Below, piece after piece: positions 6,888 through 15,551 of a DNA stretch of 64,000 bases. Below the pieces are notes generated by a model, which searched no databases, was not told the origin of the DNA, and was given only the letters and a program-made list of their open reading frames with translations. The stretch comes from JAVBOW01 sp031550125 (GTDB lineage: Bacteria > Bacteroidota > Bacteroidia > Bacteroidales > Rikenellaceae): positions 1 through 64,000 of the forward strand of contig JAVBOW010000015.1 in assembly GCA_031550125.1 (NCBI GenBank). Reading direction: 5' to 3'. The stretch's first letter is position 1. Each line of letters starts with the position of its first letter. Position numbers and translations under genes: made by a program.

Positions 6888-8858
6888 ATGAAAAAAATCA
6901 TCGTATTGCTTCTTGCCGTGGCGGCGCTGTCCGCCCGCGCAGACTCTTTCGAAAAACTTCCTTTGGGCGACATCAAGGCGTCCGGATGGTTGCTCAATCA
7001 GATAGAGCGTGATATAACTACTGGATACATATCTGTTTACGATAAATTGCAGCCTACCATGCAGGGCGACGCTTTCGGCCCGGTCAAAAAGAAGAATTAC
7101 TCGATAAGCAAAACAGGCGCATGGGAGACTCGCCGCGAAACGTGGTGGGCTGGCGAACACGAAGGCTATTGGGCCGACCTGGTGGTACGCAACGCCTATG
7201 TGTCGGGCTACAAGCCCTGGATGGAGAAGGCTCGCGCCATACTCGACAAGGTTGTTGCCAATCAGGAGCCGTCGGGCTACATAGGCATATACGACGAGGA
7301 GTGTCGCCTCGACAACCTCCTTAACGAGAACGGCGAGCTGTGGGCGCAGAGCCGCATGCTCAACGCCCTGTTGGCCATGAGCGAATATTCGGGCGACAAA
7401 CGTTACTACGATGCCGCCAAACGTGCAGCCGACTACACCATAAGCCGTTACATCAAAAGCGGCAAGTCCTATTTCAATCAGCCCAAGCCCAATGGCGGCG
7501 GCCTTACGCACGGCCTTATGTTTTGCGAGACGATGGAGTGGCTCTACGGCCTTACGGGCGACAGGCGCTACCTCGATTTCGCCCTGTGGCTCTACGACGA
7601 CTACAGTAAAGCCCCGCAGAAGATAGGCAACGTCGATTGCCAATTGGGCAATCTGCTCGACCGCAACCGCCTCTTCGCCGAACATTCGGTGCATGTTCTT
7701 GAGCATATAAGGGTGGTGTTCTGGCTCTGCTCGGCCACCGGTCGCGCCGATCTCAGGCAGGCGTGCGACAATATCTTTTACAAATATTCGCTCTCGAAAT
7801 GCCCCACCGGAGCGATCGCGATGGATCATATAGTCCATGAGAGCGTCATGGGCAACTACGGCTCGCCCACGCTTCCTTATGAATATTGCTCCATCACCGA
7901 GGGATGCATCAGTTTTTCGGACGCCCTGCGCCGTTTCGGCGGCCGCTCGTCTGGCGATATGGTGGAGAGCCTTATGTTCAACGCCGCCCAGGGCGCGCGT
8001 TTGCCCGACGGGAAAGCTATATCGTACTCCACGTTCGATAACCGTTTCGACGCCCTTTTCTCGTCCGGTTTCCGCTCCCAGGTGGCCGCGTGCCACAGCG
8101 TAGCCTGCTGCAACCTCAACGCGGGCAAGGTGGCCGCCTACTATGTGGCCAATATGTGGATGAAAGCGCCGGGCGGCATCCTGGCCGCGCTTTACGGCCC
8201 GTCGGCGCTGCGGACTGAGATAGCCGGCACGACGGTGGCCGTCGACGAGAAGACGATGTATCCATTCGAGAACAGCGTGGTATTCGAGATAGCTCCGGAA
8301 AAGCCCGTGAAGTTCACCCTCACGCTCCGCGATCCGGAGTGGTCGGCCTCCACCGTCGTGACGGCCCCCGGGGCCGCAGTCGAACGCCGCGGCGACGGTT
8401 ATATAACCGTCACCAAGGAGTGGAGGAAGGGCGACCGCGTAGAAGTTGTCTTCGGCGACGGAATAGTCCTGCGCCATTTCATCAACAATGAGAATTACGT
8501 GCAGAGGGGTGCGTTGATTTACGCCCTGCCGATAGCCGACAAACGCAAAGCCACCAAGACCTTCCCGTACGACGGCCTGGCCAATTTCGACATAGAACCC
8601 GGCGAAGCGGCCCAGGCCCGCAAGCTTTTCGACGGGCTGGCGACGCCGGCGCATCCTGCGCTCCTGCAGGCCCGCAAGCCCGACTCCTATAAATACACTC
8701 CCGCGGCCAACCCCAACCGCGACTATCCTTTCGACACCCCCTACGGGACGATCTCCGCTCCGTTCCTGCTGGACGGGCAACCTCGTAACTTCGATCTGGT
8801 TCCAGTAGGTTCGGCCGTACTCAGAAAGGTCACTTTCCCGGAAAGTACGGAGTCTTAG
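6888..8858 (+). CDS. Secreted GH127-like glycoside hydrolase (beta-L-arabinofuranosidase family)
   Basis: 656 residues with a cleavable signal peptide (about 1-18). It has an (alpha/alpha)6-barrel half rich in Trp/Tyr (WWAGEHEGYW, GGGLTHGLMFCETMEWLYG) and a beta-sandwich C-terminal half. In GH127 a zinc held by Glu and three Cys activates a catalytic Cys. Equivalent residues are seen as E332-Y-C334 and C407-C408 (SVACCNLNAGK). It probably removes beta-L-arabinofuranosyl or related sugars in the periplasm. The linkage is not predictable: the former DUF1680 group is diverse. The nearby sulfatase suggests a glycan-degrading context. Confidence 0.82.
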   Translation: MKKIIVLLLAVAALSARADSFEKLPLGDIKASGWLLNQIERDITTGYISVYDKLQPTMQGDAFGPVKKKNYSISKTGAWETRRETWWAGEHEGYWADLVVRNAYVSGYKPWMEKARAILDKVVANQEPSGYIGIYDEECRLDNLLNENGELWAQSRMLNALLAMSEYSGDKRYYDAAKRAADYTISRYIKSGKSYFNQPKPNGGGLTHGLMFCETMEWLYGLTGDRRYLDFALWLYDDYSKAPQKIGNVDCQLGNLLDRNRLFAEHSVHVLEHIRVVFWLCSATGRADLRQACDNIFYKYSLSKCPTGAIAMDHIVHESVMGNYGSPTLPYEYCSITEGCISFSDALRRFGGRSSGDMVESLMFNAAQGARLPDGKAISYSTFDNRFDALFSSGFRSQVAACHSVACCNLNAGKVAAYYVANMWMKAPGGILAALYGPSALRTEIAGTTVAVDEKTMYPFENSVVFEIAPEKPVKFTLTLRDPEWSASTVVTAPGAAVERRGDGYITVTKEWRKGDRVEVVFGDGIVLRHFINNENYVQRGALIYALPIADKRKATKTFPYDGLANFDIEPGEAAQARKLFDGLATPAHPALLQARKPDSYKYTPAANPNRDYPFDTPYGTISAPFLLDGQPRNFDLVPVGSAVLRKVTFPESTES

Positions 8859-8896
8859 GCGTATAGCGATATATATCGCCGAATGAAACGTATGAG

Positions 8897-9000
8897 TCTG
8901 AAAACAGGTTGGCGCTCAGATGCGTGCCGCAGGGAAGCGCTGAGCCTTACGTTAACGACGCCGTGCATAGCGCGCGTCCACACATAATTGAGACTGATCC
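8897..9000 (-). repeat. Intergenic repeat family, short form
   Basis: Read on the minus strand it runs from TCAATTATGTGTGG to CCAACCTGTTTTCAG and includes GACGCGCGCTATGCACGGCG. It matches the two ends of the full 24.0-kb copy, but the central hairpin module is missing. It sits between two convergent genes. Confidence 0.7.
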
Positions 9001-9004
9001 AATT

Positions 9005-9045
9005 AAACGCATGGACCCGGCCAATATGGCCGGGTCCATGCGTTT
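9005..9045. terminator. Bidirectional terminator
   Basis: 18-bp perfect stem (AAACGCATGGACCCGGCC and complement) with a 5-base AATAT loop. It lies between convergent genes and ends in A/T tracts on both sides. Confidence 0.85.
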
Positions 9046-9060
9046 ATAAAAATGTCTCTG

Positions 9061-9444
9061 CTATTTTTTGCCTTTCTTTGGCGCTTCTGCGGGCTTTTTA
9101 TCGCCTCCGGGCTGTTTCGCCTTCACTGCATCCGTATAGGCCTGGAATTGCTCGGTGGTGAGTATCTCCTTGAGTGATTTGTTGAATTTCCCCACTGCCG
9201 CACCCCTTTGTTTGGTCGCTTCCTCTTTGCTCAGATCGGCGTTTTCGGATATCTCGGCTATTTTGTTGTAGCGGGTCAGATAGGCGGTCTCTACCTGTTT
9301 GGCCTGATCGTCGGTCAGGCTGTATTCTGTTTGGAGTTTTTTTGTGTCGGCGGCCGCCCTCTCTGCGGGAGTTTTCTCCTGTTTCTGAGCCGAAACGGCT
9401 GCGCATACGGCCAGGGCTGCGATAATTGCAATGATCTTTTTCAT
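9061..9444 (-). CDS. Small secreted helical protein (Spy/CpxP-like)
   Basis: 127 residues. Signal peptide MKKIIAIIAALAVCAAVSA, then a charged helical region with LTDDQAKQVETAY and ILTTEQFQAY. These two 'LT..Q' elements are typical of the Spy/CpxP-like LTxxQ group of periplasmic chaperones and stress sensors. The tail is Lys/Pro-rich. It begins 46 bases after the sulfatase stop and on the same strand, so it may be cotranscribed. Assignment rests on pattern and size only; role in envelope protein quality control is inference. Confidence 0.7.
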   Translation of the reverse strand: MKKIIAIIAALAVCAAVSAQKQEKTPAERAAADTKKLQTEYSLTDDQAKQVETAYLTRYNKIAEISENADLSKEEATKQRGAAVGKFNKSLKEILTTEQFQAYTDAVKAKQPGGDKKPAEAPKKGKK

Positions 9445-9490
9445 GGTCAGGTGGTTTTAAAGGTTATTGAAATGGGTTTTAATGGGAATT

Positions 9491-10897
9491 CTAATCTTCG
9501 TCCATGTTTTTTGCCAGGTGCTTCAGTGCGTCCATCTCTGTGGCCTGCCCTTTGTCGCCCTGTTGCTCCATCCATTTTTTCAGCAGGGCGGCCAGACGTT
9601 TCTTTTCTGCAGCGTAAGCCGGATCGGCCGCTATGTTATGCATCTGGTATGGATCTTTCTCCATATCGTACAGCTCCTCGCCCGGGCGGCGGCTGAAGGC
9701 CTCCACGCGGCTGGCGGCGAAACTGTCACTCTTGGCTTTTTCAACCCACGACGCCCACATCTGGTTTTTCGGGGTGTTGGCGGCGCATTGGAATTTGGCT
9801 TCCGGCGTCAGGTTGAGGATGTAGCAGAAACGCGCGTCGCGCACCATGCGCACCCCGAAGTAGGGCGCTCCTCCGTGTATGCCGCGGGTGGTGTGGATGG
9901 CGTAAACTTCCGATTTATGCTCTTTGGCCTTTCCCTGCAGCACTGGCAGGAAACTGCGCCCGTCCAGATCGTCGGTTTTGGCTCCGGCTATATCGGACAG
10001 GGTGGGCGTCACGTCCACGTACTCGCAGTATGCGTCGCTGACGGAACCGGGCATGGTCACCCCCGGCCAGCGGACTATGAAGGCAGTGCGTACTCCCGCG
10101 TCGTAGCACGTCCACTTGGCGAAGGGGAAGGAGTGGCCCTGCTCGCTGGTGAAGATGAATATGGTGTTACTGTCGAGCTTGTATTTTTTTATCAGGGCGT
10201 CCACGCGGCCTACGTCGGAATCCAGCAGGTTTATCTCGGCCAGGTAGTTGCGGTAGTTGTTGCGCGTCAGTTCGTTGTCTACCAGCGTAGGCGGCAGGGT
10301 CAGTTTTTTGGCGTCGAACAGCGATCGGTCGCCGCGCGTCCAGGGCGAGTGGGCGTCGTGCGAGCCTATATACAGGAAGAACGGCTCGCCCGATTTAGCC
10401 ATTTTCGACACGAAGGGTTCTATGAGCGATATGTCTACGTTGTCGCCGGTCTTGCCGAGATATTCGAACGGGAAGGCCGACTCGGGCGATATGTGCCTTT
10501 TGCCTTGCAGGGCCACGCGGTAGCCTGCTTTTTTCAGATATTGGGGCAGGGTACTCACTCTGTCTTTGATGAACGTGTGGTTGGGGTAGGCTCCGGAGCG
10601 AACCGGGTAGAGTCCCGTGAGCAGGCAGTGGCGCGTTGGCGAGGACATGGCCGTGGCCTGGAAGAAATTGTTGAATTTCATCCCTTCTGCCGCCAGCCGG
10701 TCTATGTTTGGCGTTTTCGAATCGGGGCTTCCGTAACATGCGAGATCCAGACGTCTCACGTCGTCCGAGATAATCAGCACAATATTGGGACGCTGGTCTT
10801 TGCGCGGGGCTTTGTCTGCCGCCTGCGCTTCCGTGGCCATGCCGGAGGCGGCTGCCGCAAGGGTGGAAAAAAGAAGAGTTTGGGTTGTCCGTTCCAT
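9491..10897 (-). CDS. Secreted sulfatase, Ser-type
   Basis: 468 residues from ATG 10897 with signal peptide (about 1-27). Sulfatase fold: metal aspartates D45-D46 in IVLIISDDVRR, and the maturation motif S85-S-P-T-R89, in which Ser is oxidised to formylglycine by an anaerobic sulfatase-maturing enzyme. Further metal/substrate motifs are SHDAHSPW and TSEQGHSFPFAKW, with a C-terminal ELYDMEKDP sequence. It should remove sulfate esters from glycans or small molecules in the periplasm. A 17-codon upward extension exists but lacks a signal-peptide shape. The neighbouring GH127-like enzyme fits glycan foraging. Confidence 0.9.
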   Translation of the reverse strand: MERTTQTLLFSTLAAAASGMATEAQAADKAPRKDQRPNIVLIISDDVRRLDLACYGSPDSKTPNIDRLAAEGMKFNNFFQATAMSSPTRHCLLTGLYPVRSGAYPNHTFIKDRVSTLPQYLKKAGYRVALQGKRHISPESAFPFEYLGKTGDNVDISLIEPFVSKMAKSGEPFFLYIGSHDAHSPWTRGDRSLFDAKKLTLPPTLVDNELTRNNYRNYLAEINLLDSDVGRVDALIKKYKLDSNTIFIFTSEQGHSFPFAKWTCYDAGVRTAFIVRWPGVTMPGSVSDAYCEYVDVTPTLSDIAGAKTDDLDGRSFLPVLQGKAKEHKSEVYAIHTTRGIHGGAPYFGVRMVRDARFCYILNLTPEAKFQCAANTPKNQMWASWVEKAKSDSFAASRVEAFSRRPGEELYDMEKDPYQMHNIAADPAYAAEKKRLAALLKKWMEQQGDKGQATEMDALKHLAKNMDED

Positions 10898-11015
10898 TTT
10901 ATTATAATAAAAATCATGTGAAAGTAAATATTGCTGCGGGAAAAACAAAATTCCAGGGCATTTTTATTTTGCCCCTATTTTACTTGTGTCCCTGCCGTAA
11001 ATCCGCAAAAGTTTG

Positions 11016-11023
11016 TAAATTTG
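11016..11023 (+). promoter_or_regulatory. -7 box TAAATTTG for metX
   Basis: TAAATTTG matches TAnnTTTG, 32 bases before ATG 11056. This supports the short start rather than the open frame from 10885. Confidence 0.5.
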
Positions 11024-11055
11024 CCAAATTATCGGAATTTCCACTATCCCGGCCC

Positions 11056-12069
11056 ATGCCCGTACGCTACTTTAAATACGACCGTCCCTTCAGGCTCGAG
11101 AGCGGCGAGGAACTTCCCTCGCTCACGATAGCCTATCACACTTTCGGACACCTGCGCGGCGATAACGTCGTGTGGGTGTGCCACGCCCTTACGGCCAACT
11201 CCGATGTGGCCGACTGGTGGCCCCATACCGTCGAGGAGGGGCGTTTCCTCGATCCGGCCCGCTATTTTACCGTGTGCGCCAATATCATCGGATCGCACTA
11301 TGGCTCCACAGGGCCTTTGTCCGATAATCCGGCCACTGGCAGGCCCTATTTCTCGTCGTTCCCTTTCGTTAGCGTAAGGGATATGGCCAACGCCCATTTC
11401 CTGCTGGCCGAGCATTTGGGCATAACACATTGCCGCGCCGTGGTAGGCTCGTCTATAGGCGGTTTTCAGGCCATGGAGATGGCTATTATCAAACCGGATT
11501 TCGCCGACAGGCTTATCCTTATAGCCACCGCCGCTCGCAGCCAGCCGTGGGCCATAGCCTTCAACGAGTCGCAGCGCATGGCCATAGAGACGGACGCCAC
11601 CTACGGCGACGACCATGAGGAGGCGGGCAGGAAAGGCATGCGCGTATCGCGCTCGATAGGTTTGCTGAGCTATCGCGGCGCTCCGGCCTACAACGCCACC
11701 CAGCAGGAGACCGACACGATGTACAAACTTATGGGTTTCAGGGCCACCACCTACCAGCAATACCAGGGCGAGAAACTGGCGCGGCGCTTCAACGCCTACT
11801 CCTATTACCGCCTCACCCAGGCTTTCGACTCGCACAACGTGGGGCGTTACCGCGGCGGGGTGGAGAGCGCGCTGGGGCTGATAACCTGCCGGACGGTGGT
11901 CGTGGGCATATCTTCGGACATTATCTTTCCTGTGGCCGAGCAGATTTTCCTCTACCGCCATATTTCCGACAGTACGCTCCACCTGCTCAGCTCGGAATTC
12001 GGACACGACGGTTTTTTGGTGGAATACGAGAAACTTAATTCGATACTGATCCCTTTTTTAAACGACTGA
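11056..12069 (+). CDS. metX: Homoserine O-acetyltransferase
   Basis: 337 residues. It transfers an acyl group from acetyl-CoA (or succinyl-CoA in some homologues) to homoserine, the first committed step of methionine synthesis. Alpha/beta-hydrolase fold with nucleophile elbow VVGSSIGGFQAME (Ser133), catalytic Asp in GISSDIIFP and His in EFGHDGFLVEYE. ATG 11056 is chosen because the -7 box lies at 11016 and because MPVRYFKYDRPFRLESG aligns with the usual N-terminus. purD follows after 5 bases. Confidence 0.93.
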   Translation: MPVRYFKYDRPFRLESGEELPSLTIAYHTFGHLRGDNVVWVCHALTANSDVADWWPHTVEEGRFLDPARYFTVCANIIGSHYGSTGPLSDNPATGRPYFSSFPFVSVRDMANAHFLLAEHLGITHCRAVVGSSIGGFQAMEMAIIKPDFADRLILIATAARSQPWAIAFNESQRMAIETDATYGDDHEEAGRKGMRVSRSIGLLSYRGAPAYNATQQETDTMYKLMGFRATTYQQYQGEKLARRFNAYSYYRLTQAFDSHNVGRYRGGVESALGLITCRTVVVGISSDIIFPVAEQIFLYRHISDSTLHLLSSEFGHDGFLVEYEKLNSILIPFLND

Positions 12070-12074
12070 TATAG

Positions 12075-13364
12075 ATGAGATTACCCGAACAGGTAAACGT
12101 GTTGCTCCTGGGGTCCGGCGGCCGCGAGCATGCTTTCGCAGCAGCCATAGCCCGGAGTCCCAAACTTGCCCGTCTCTTCATCGCTCCCGGTAACGCCGGG
12201 ACGGCGTCGCTCGGCACCAACGTCGATCTCAGCCCGACCAATTTCGGCGCGGTGAAACAATTCGTAACCAACAACAACATCAATATGGTTGTCGTGGGGC
12301 CGGAGGAACCTCTGGTCCGCGGCATCTACGACTTCTTCGAGGATGACAGCGATATCCGCCACGTGCCTGTCGTGGGTCCGTCGATGGCGGGCGCGCGCCT
12401 GGAGGGGAGCAAGGATTTCGCCAAGTCTTTCATGATGCGCCACGGCATTCCCACGGCGGCCTACCGCAGCTTTTCGTCCGCTACGATAAACGAGGCGGAC
12501 GCGTTCCTTGAATCTTTGCCTGGGCCTTATGTCCTTAAAGCCGATGGTCTTGCCGCCGGTAAAGGAGTGGTGATCCCCGATGCGCTGGAGGAGGCGAAGG
12601 AAGAACTGCGCTCGATGCTGGCCGGAAAATTCGGCGCGGCGGGCGATACGGTGGTCATCGAAGAGCATCTGAAAGGCATAGAATGCTCTGTTTTCGTGGC
12701 CACCGACGGCGAGCATTACTGTATACTGCCGGTAGCCAAGGACTACAAGCGGGTGGGCGAGGGCGACACCGGTCCCAACACGGGCGGCATGGGCGCGGTT
12801 TCGCCGCCGCCTTTCGCCGATGCGGAGTTCATGCGCAAGGTTGCCGAACGTATCGTGGAACCTACGGTACGCGGCCTGAAGGAGGAAAAGATACCGTATA
12901 AAGGTTTTATATTCATAGGGTTGATGAGCGACGGCGGCGAGCCGAAGGTTATCGAGTACAACGTCCGCATGGGCGACCCCGAGACTGAGGTCGTGTTCCC
13001 GCGCATAGAGTCGGACGTGATAGACCTTTTCGCCATGATCTCCTACGGGACGCTCGACAAATACACCCTTGCCGTGTCGCCGCTGGCGGCGGCCACCGTG
13101 GTGGCAACCTCGGCAGGTTATCCGGGCGATTACCCCAAAGGATTGGAAATAACCGGCCTGGATGCGCCGGCGGAAAGCGTGGTGTTTCATGCCGGCACCT
13201 CGGCCAAAGAGGGCAGGACGTTTACCGCAGGCGGACGCGTGCTGGCCGTAACCTCCATGGGAGCCACCCTGGAGGAGGCTTTGGATAAAAGTTACAGGAC
13301 CCTCGGCGGCATACGCTTCGATGGCGCCTATTACCGCAAGGATATAGGCAGAGACCTGCAATAG
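12075..13364 (+). CDS. purD: Phosphoribosylamine-glycine ligase
   Basis: 429 residues, the usual length for GAR synthetase, the second step of purine synthesis. N-terminal NVLLLGSGGREHAFA, VVGPEEPLVRGI, and the ATP-grasp region YVLKADGLAAGKGVVI, then GDTGPNTGGMGAVSPPP and NVRMGDPETEVVFPR. Located 5 bases after metX and 30 bases before a membrane-protein gene, so probably one transcript. Confidence 0.96.
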   Translation: MRLPEQVNVLLLGSGGREHAFAAAIARSPKLARLFIAPGNAGTASLGTNVDLSPTNFGAVKQFVTNNNINMVVVGPEEPLVRGIYDFFEDDSDIRHVPVVGPSMAGARLEGSKDFAKSFMMRHGIPTAAYRSFSSATINEADAFLESLPGPYVLKADGLAAGKGVVIPDALEEAKEELRSMLAGKFGAAGDTVVIEEHLKGIECSVFVATDGEHYCILPVAKDYKRVGEGDTGPNTGGMGAVSPPPFADAEFMRKVAERIVEPTVRGLKEEKIPYKGFIFIGLMSDGGEPKVIEYNVRMGDPETEVVFPRIESDVIDLFAMISYGTLDKYTLAVSPLAAATVVATSAGYPGDYPKGLEITGLDAPAESVVFHAGTSAKEGRTFTAGGRVLAVTSMGATLEEALDKSYRTLGGIRFDGAYYRKDIGRDLQ

Positions 13365-13394
13365 CGGCCCGGTCCGCAAAACACGCCCGGTAAG

Positions 13395-14381
13395 GTGAAA
13401 CCCGACATAACAAGGCAATCGCTCGCCTCGACGCTCATCCTGTTCGGCCTGTTGCTCGGACTGTTCTGGTGTCGCGCCGTGTCCGCTCCCTTCCCTGCCG
13501 AAACGCCTCAGGGAATGCAGCCGCTGCTGGGTGGGACGGTAAACGGATGGCTCGGCGCTGTGCCTTGGATGCGCCCTGCGCTCTACCTGTCGCTGGTTTT
13601 TATATGCGCCATGCGCGTCATGCGCATCGTCTCGGGGAATATGCTCCTGGTGACCAGGACTTTTCTTCCGGCAATATTTTTCCTGCTCATAGGCATGGGT
13701 TTCTACGTAACCCCGTCCGACGTCAGGGGCGTGATGTGCGCATGGCTTTTTATCGAGGGTTCGCATTTCACGATAAGCGGTTTCAGGCGCGCGTGGTCTT
13801 TCGACGCGCTTTTCAGGGGAGGTATGCTTTTCGGGTTCATGCCTCTGGTGCTGCCCGATTCCGCGGCGATGTGGCTGTGCCTTCCCGTGGGGTTGCGCCT
13901 TTTCAGGCGAAGCGGCGGCGAGGCGGTTACGGCGGTGGCGGGGCTGCTGCTGCCGTTGGCTTCATGGTCGTATGCGGAATGGATGACCGGCGGCGAATTC
14001 ACCCGCGCGGCAATGGAGATATGGCGAGCGCTGGTTGCGCAAGGTCCCCTGGCCTTTGCCGGGACGGATGTCTTTCGGATCGCGGCCGCCGGCTTGACGG
14101 TTATATTGTTGTTGCTGTCTGTCTTTTCGTTTGCGGCCATGGCGCGATCCATGCGTACCCGCCCTGCGCGTATAGTGGGCTATTTCATCTTTTCGACCGT
14201 CGTCGCCGGGGCCATGCTCGCGCTGCCCTGCCGCAGCGCCCTGCCTTTCCCCCTTATTGCCGCCGGAGGGGCCGTGGTTGCGCCGGTGTTCTTCGTAAGG
14301 CGTACGGGCGCCGCGCCGGCCGCATTCTATTGGCTTATCGTGGTTGCGTTGGCGGCGGCCAACGTCATTCCGATGATATAG
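13395..14381 (+). CDS. Polytopic membrane protein (possibly DUF6427-like)
   Basis: 328 residues from a GTG. About eight hydrophobic segments (near 10-30, 62-78, 87-106, 145-165, 180-200, 235-255, 265-285 and 305-325) with arginine-rich cytoplasmic turns. No catalytic motif is visible. Size and topology recall the DUF6427 membrane proteins of Bacteroidota, which sit beside housekeeping nucleotide genes, but that match is from pattern only. It lies between purD and tgt in the same direction; the tgt -7 box begins 21 bases after its stop. Confidence 0.7.
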   Translation: MKPDITRQSLASTLILFGLLLGLFWCRAVSAPFPAETPQGMQPLLGGTVNGWLGAVPWMRPALYLSLVFICAMRVMRIVSGNMLLVTRTFLPAIFFLLIGMGFYVTPSDVRGVMCAWLFIEGSHFTISGFRRAWSFDALFRGGMLFGFMPLVLPDSAAMWLCLPVGLRLFRRSGGEAVTAVAGLLLPLASWSYAEWMTGGEFTRAAMEIWRALVAQGPLAFAGTDVFRIAAAGLTVILLLLSVFSFAAMARSMRTRPARIVGYFIFSTVVAGAMLALPCRSALPFPLIAAGGAVVAPVFFVRRTGAAPAAFYWLIVVALAAANVIPMI

Positions 14382-14401
14382 CGGCCATGAAATAATTTCT
14401 G

Positions 14402-14409
14402 TATCTTTG
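14402..14409 (+). promoter_or_regulatory. -7 box TATCTTTG directly before tgt
   Basis: TATCTTTG ends five bases before the GTG start of tgt. A transcript starting the usual few bases downstream would have almost no leader. Confidence 0.5.
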
Positions 14410-14414
14410 CCTCC

Positions 14415-15545
14415 GTGGAATTTGAATTACAACATAAGGCTCCGGGCAGCGCCGCCAGGGCGGGAAGGATAACCACCGGCCACGGTAGTTTCGAAACCCC
14501 CGTCTTCATGCCCGTGGGTACGGGCGCTACCGTCAAGGGCGTCTTCCATCGCGACGTACGCGACGAGGCCCGTGCGAGCATAATCCTGGCCAACACATAT
14601 CACCTCTACATGCGTCCGGGGATGGAGGTGATGGAAAAGGCCGGCGGGGTACACCGTTTCAGCTCGTGGGAGGGTCCCATGCTTACGGACAGCGGCGGCT
14701 TCCAGGTCTTTTCGCTCGCGGGAGTGCGCAAACTCTCGGAGGAGGGGTGCCGCTTCGCCTCGCACATAGACGGATCCAAACACCTCTTCACCCCGGAGAA
14801 CGTGATAGACACCCAGCGAACCATAGGGGCCGATATCATGATGGCCTTCGACGAATGTCCCCCCGGCGACGCTCCGAGGGAGTACGCCGCCCGCTCGCTT
14901 GCGCTGACGCACCGCTGGCTGGAGCGCTGTTTCGACCGTTACGCCTCCACCTCGCCGCGCTGGGGACACTCTCAGACGCTCTTTCCCATAGTCCAGGGTT
15001 GCGCCTATGCCGACCTGAGGGAGCAATCAGCCCGTTTCGTGCAGCGATTCGACGCCGACGGCTATGCCATAGGCGGCCTGGCCGTGGGCGAACCCGCGCC
15101 TGTCATGTACGAGATGATAGAGGTGGTTAACGCCGTCCTGCCGCAGGACAGGCCCCGTTACCTTATGGGCGTCGGCACGCCGGTGAACATACTGGAGGCC
15201 ATAGACCGCGGCGTGGATATGTTCGACTGCGTGATGCCCACGCGCAACGGCCGCAACGGCATGCTTTTCACCTCCGAGGGGGTGATAAACATACGCAACG
15301 AAAAGTGGAGGGACGATTTCTCGCCGATAGATCCCGACGGGACTGCCTTCGTAGACCACGCCTACACCAAAGCCTACCTGCGCCACCTGGCCGTGTCGGG
15401 CGAGATGATGGCCGCCCAGATAGCCAGCCTGCACAACATAGCTTTCTACATGAAGCTGGTCCGGCAGGCGCGCGAGCATATCGTGGCGGGCGATTTCGCC
15501 GCGTGGAAGGCCGAGGCGGCAGCCAAACTCATACGACGACTGTAA
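14415..15545 (+). CDS. tgt: Queuine/preQ1 tRNA-ribosyltransferase
   Basis: 376 residues from GTG. It exchanges guanine-34 of GUN-anticodon tRNAs for preQ1. Catalytic aspartates are visible: D92 (TDSGGFQVF) and nucleophile D271 (MFDCVMPTRNGRNG). The family's structural zinc site CxCxxC...H is not complete: the segment where the three Cys belong reads PDGTAFVDHAY (309-317), with no Cys, while the His remains (H340, SLHN). A -7 box five bases upstream suggests a nearly leaderless mRNA. Functionally it links to queE at the other end of the window. Confidence 0.95.
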   Translation: MEFELQHKAPGSAARAGRITTGHGSFETPVFMPVGTGATVKGVFHRDVRDEARASIILANTYHLYMRPGMEVMEKAGGVHRFSSWEGPMLTDSGGFQVFSLAGVRKLSEEGCRFASHIDGSKHLFTPENVIDTQRTIGADIMMAFDECPPGDAPREYAARSLALTHRWLERCFDRYASTSPRWGHSQTLFPIVQGCAYADLREQSARFVQRFDADGYAIGGLAVGEPAPVMYEMIEVVNAVLPQDRPRYLMGVGTPVNILEAIDRGVDMFDCVMPTRNGRNGMLFTSEGVINIRNEKWRDDFSPIDPDGTAFVDHAYTKAYLRHLAVSGEMMAAQIASLHNIAFYMKLVRQAREHIVAGDFAAWKAEAAAKLIRRL

Positions 15546-15551
15546 AGGAAT

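Noticed and set aside
6849..8780. 643-codon open frame on the minus strand
   Set aside because: It is the antisense of the GH127-like gene in GC-rich DNA; the plus frame has the signal peptide and zinc/catalytic residues.
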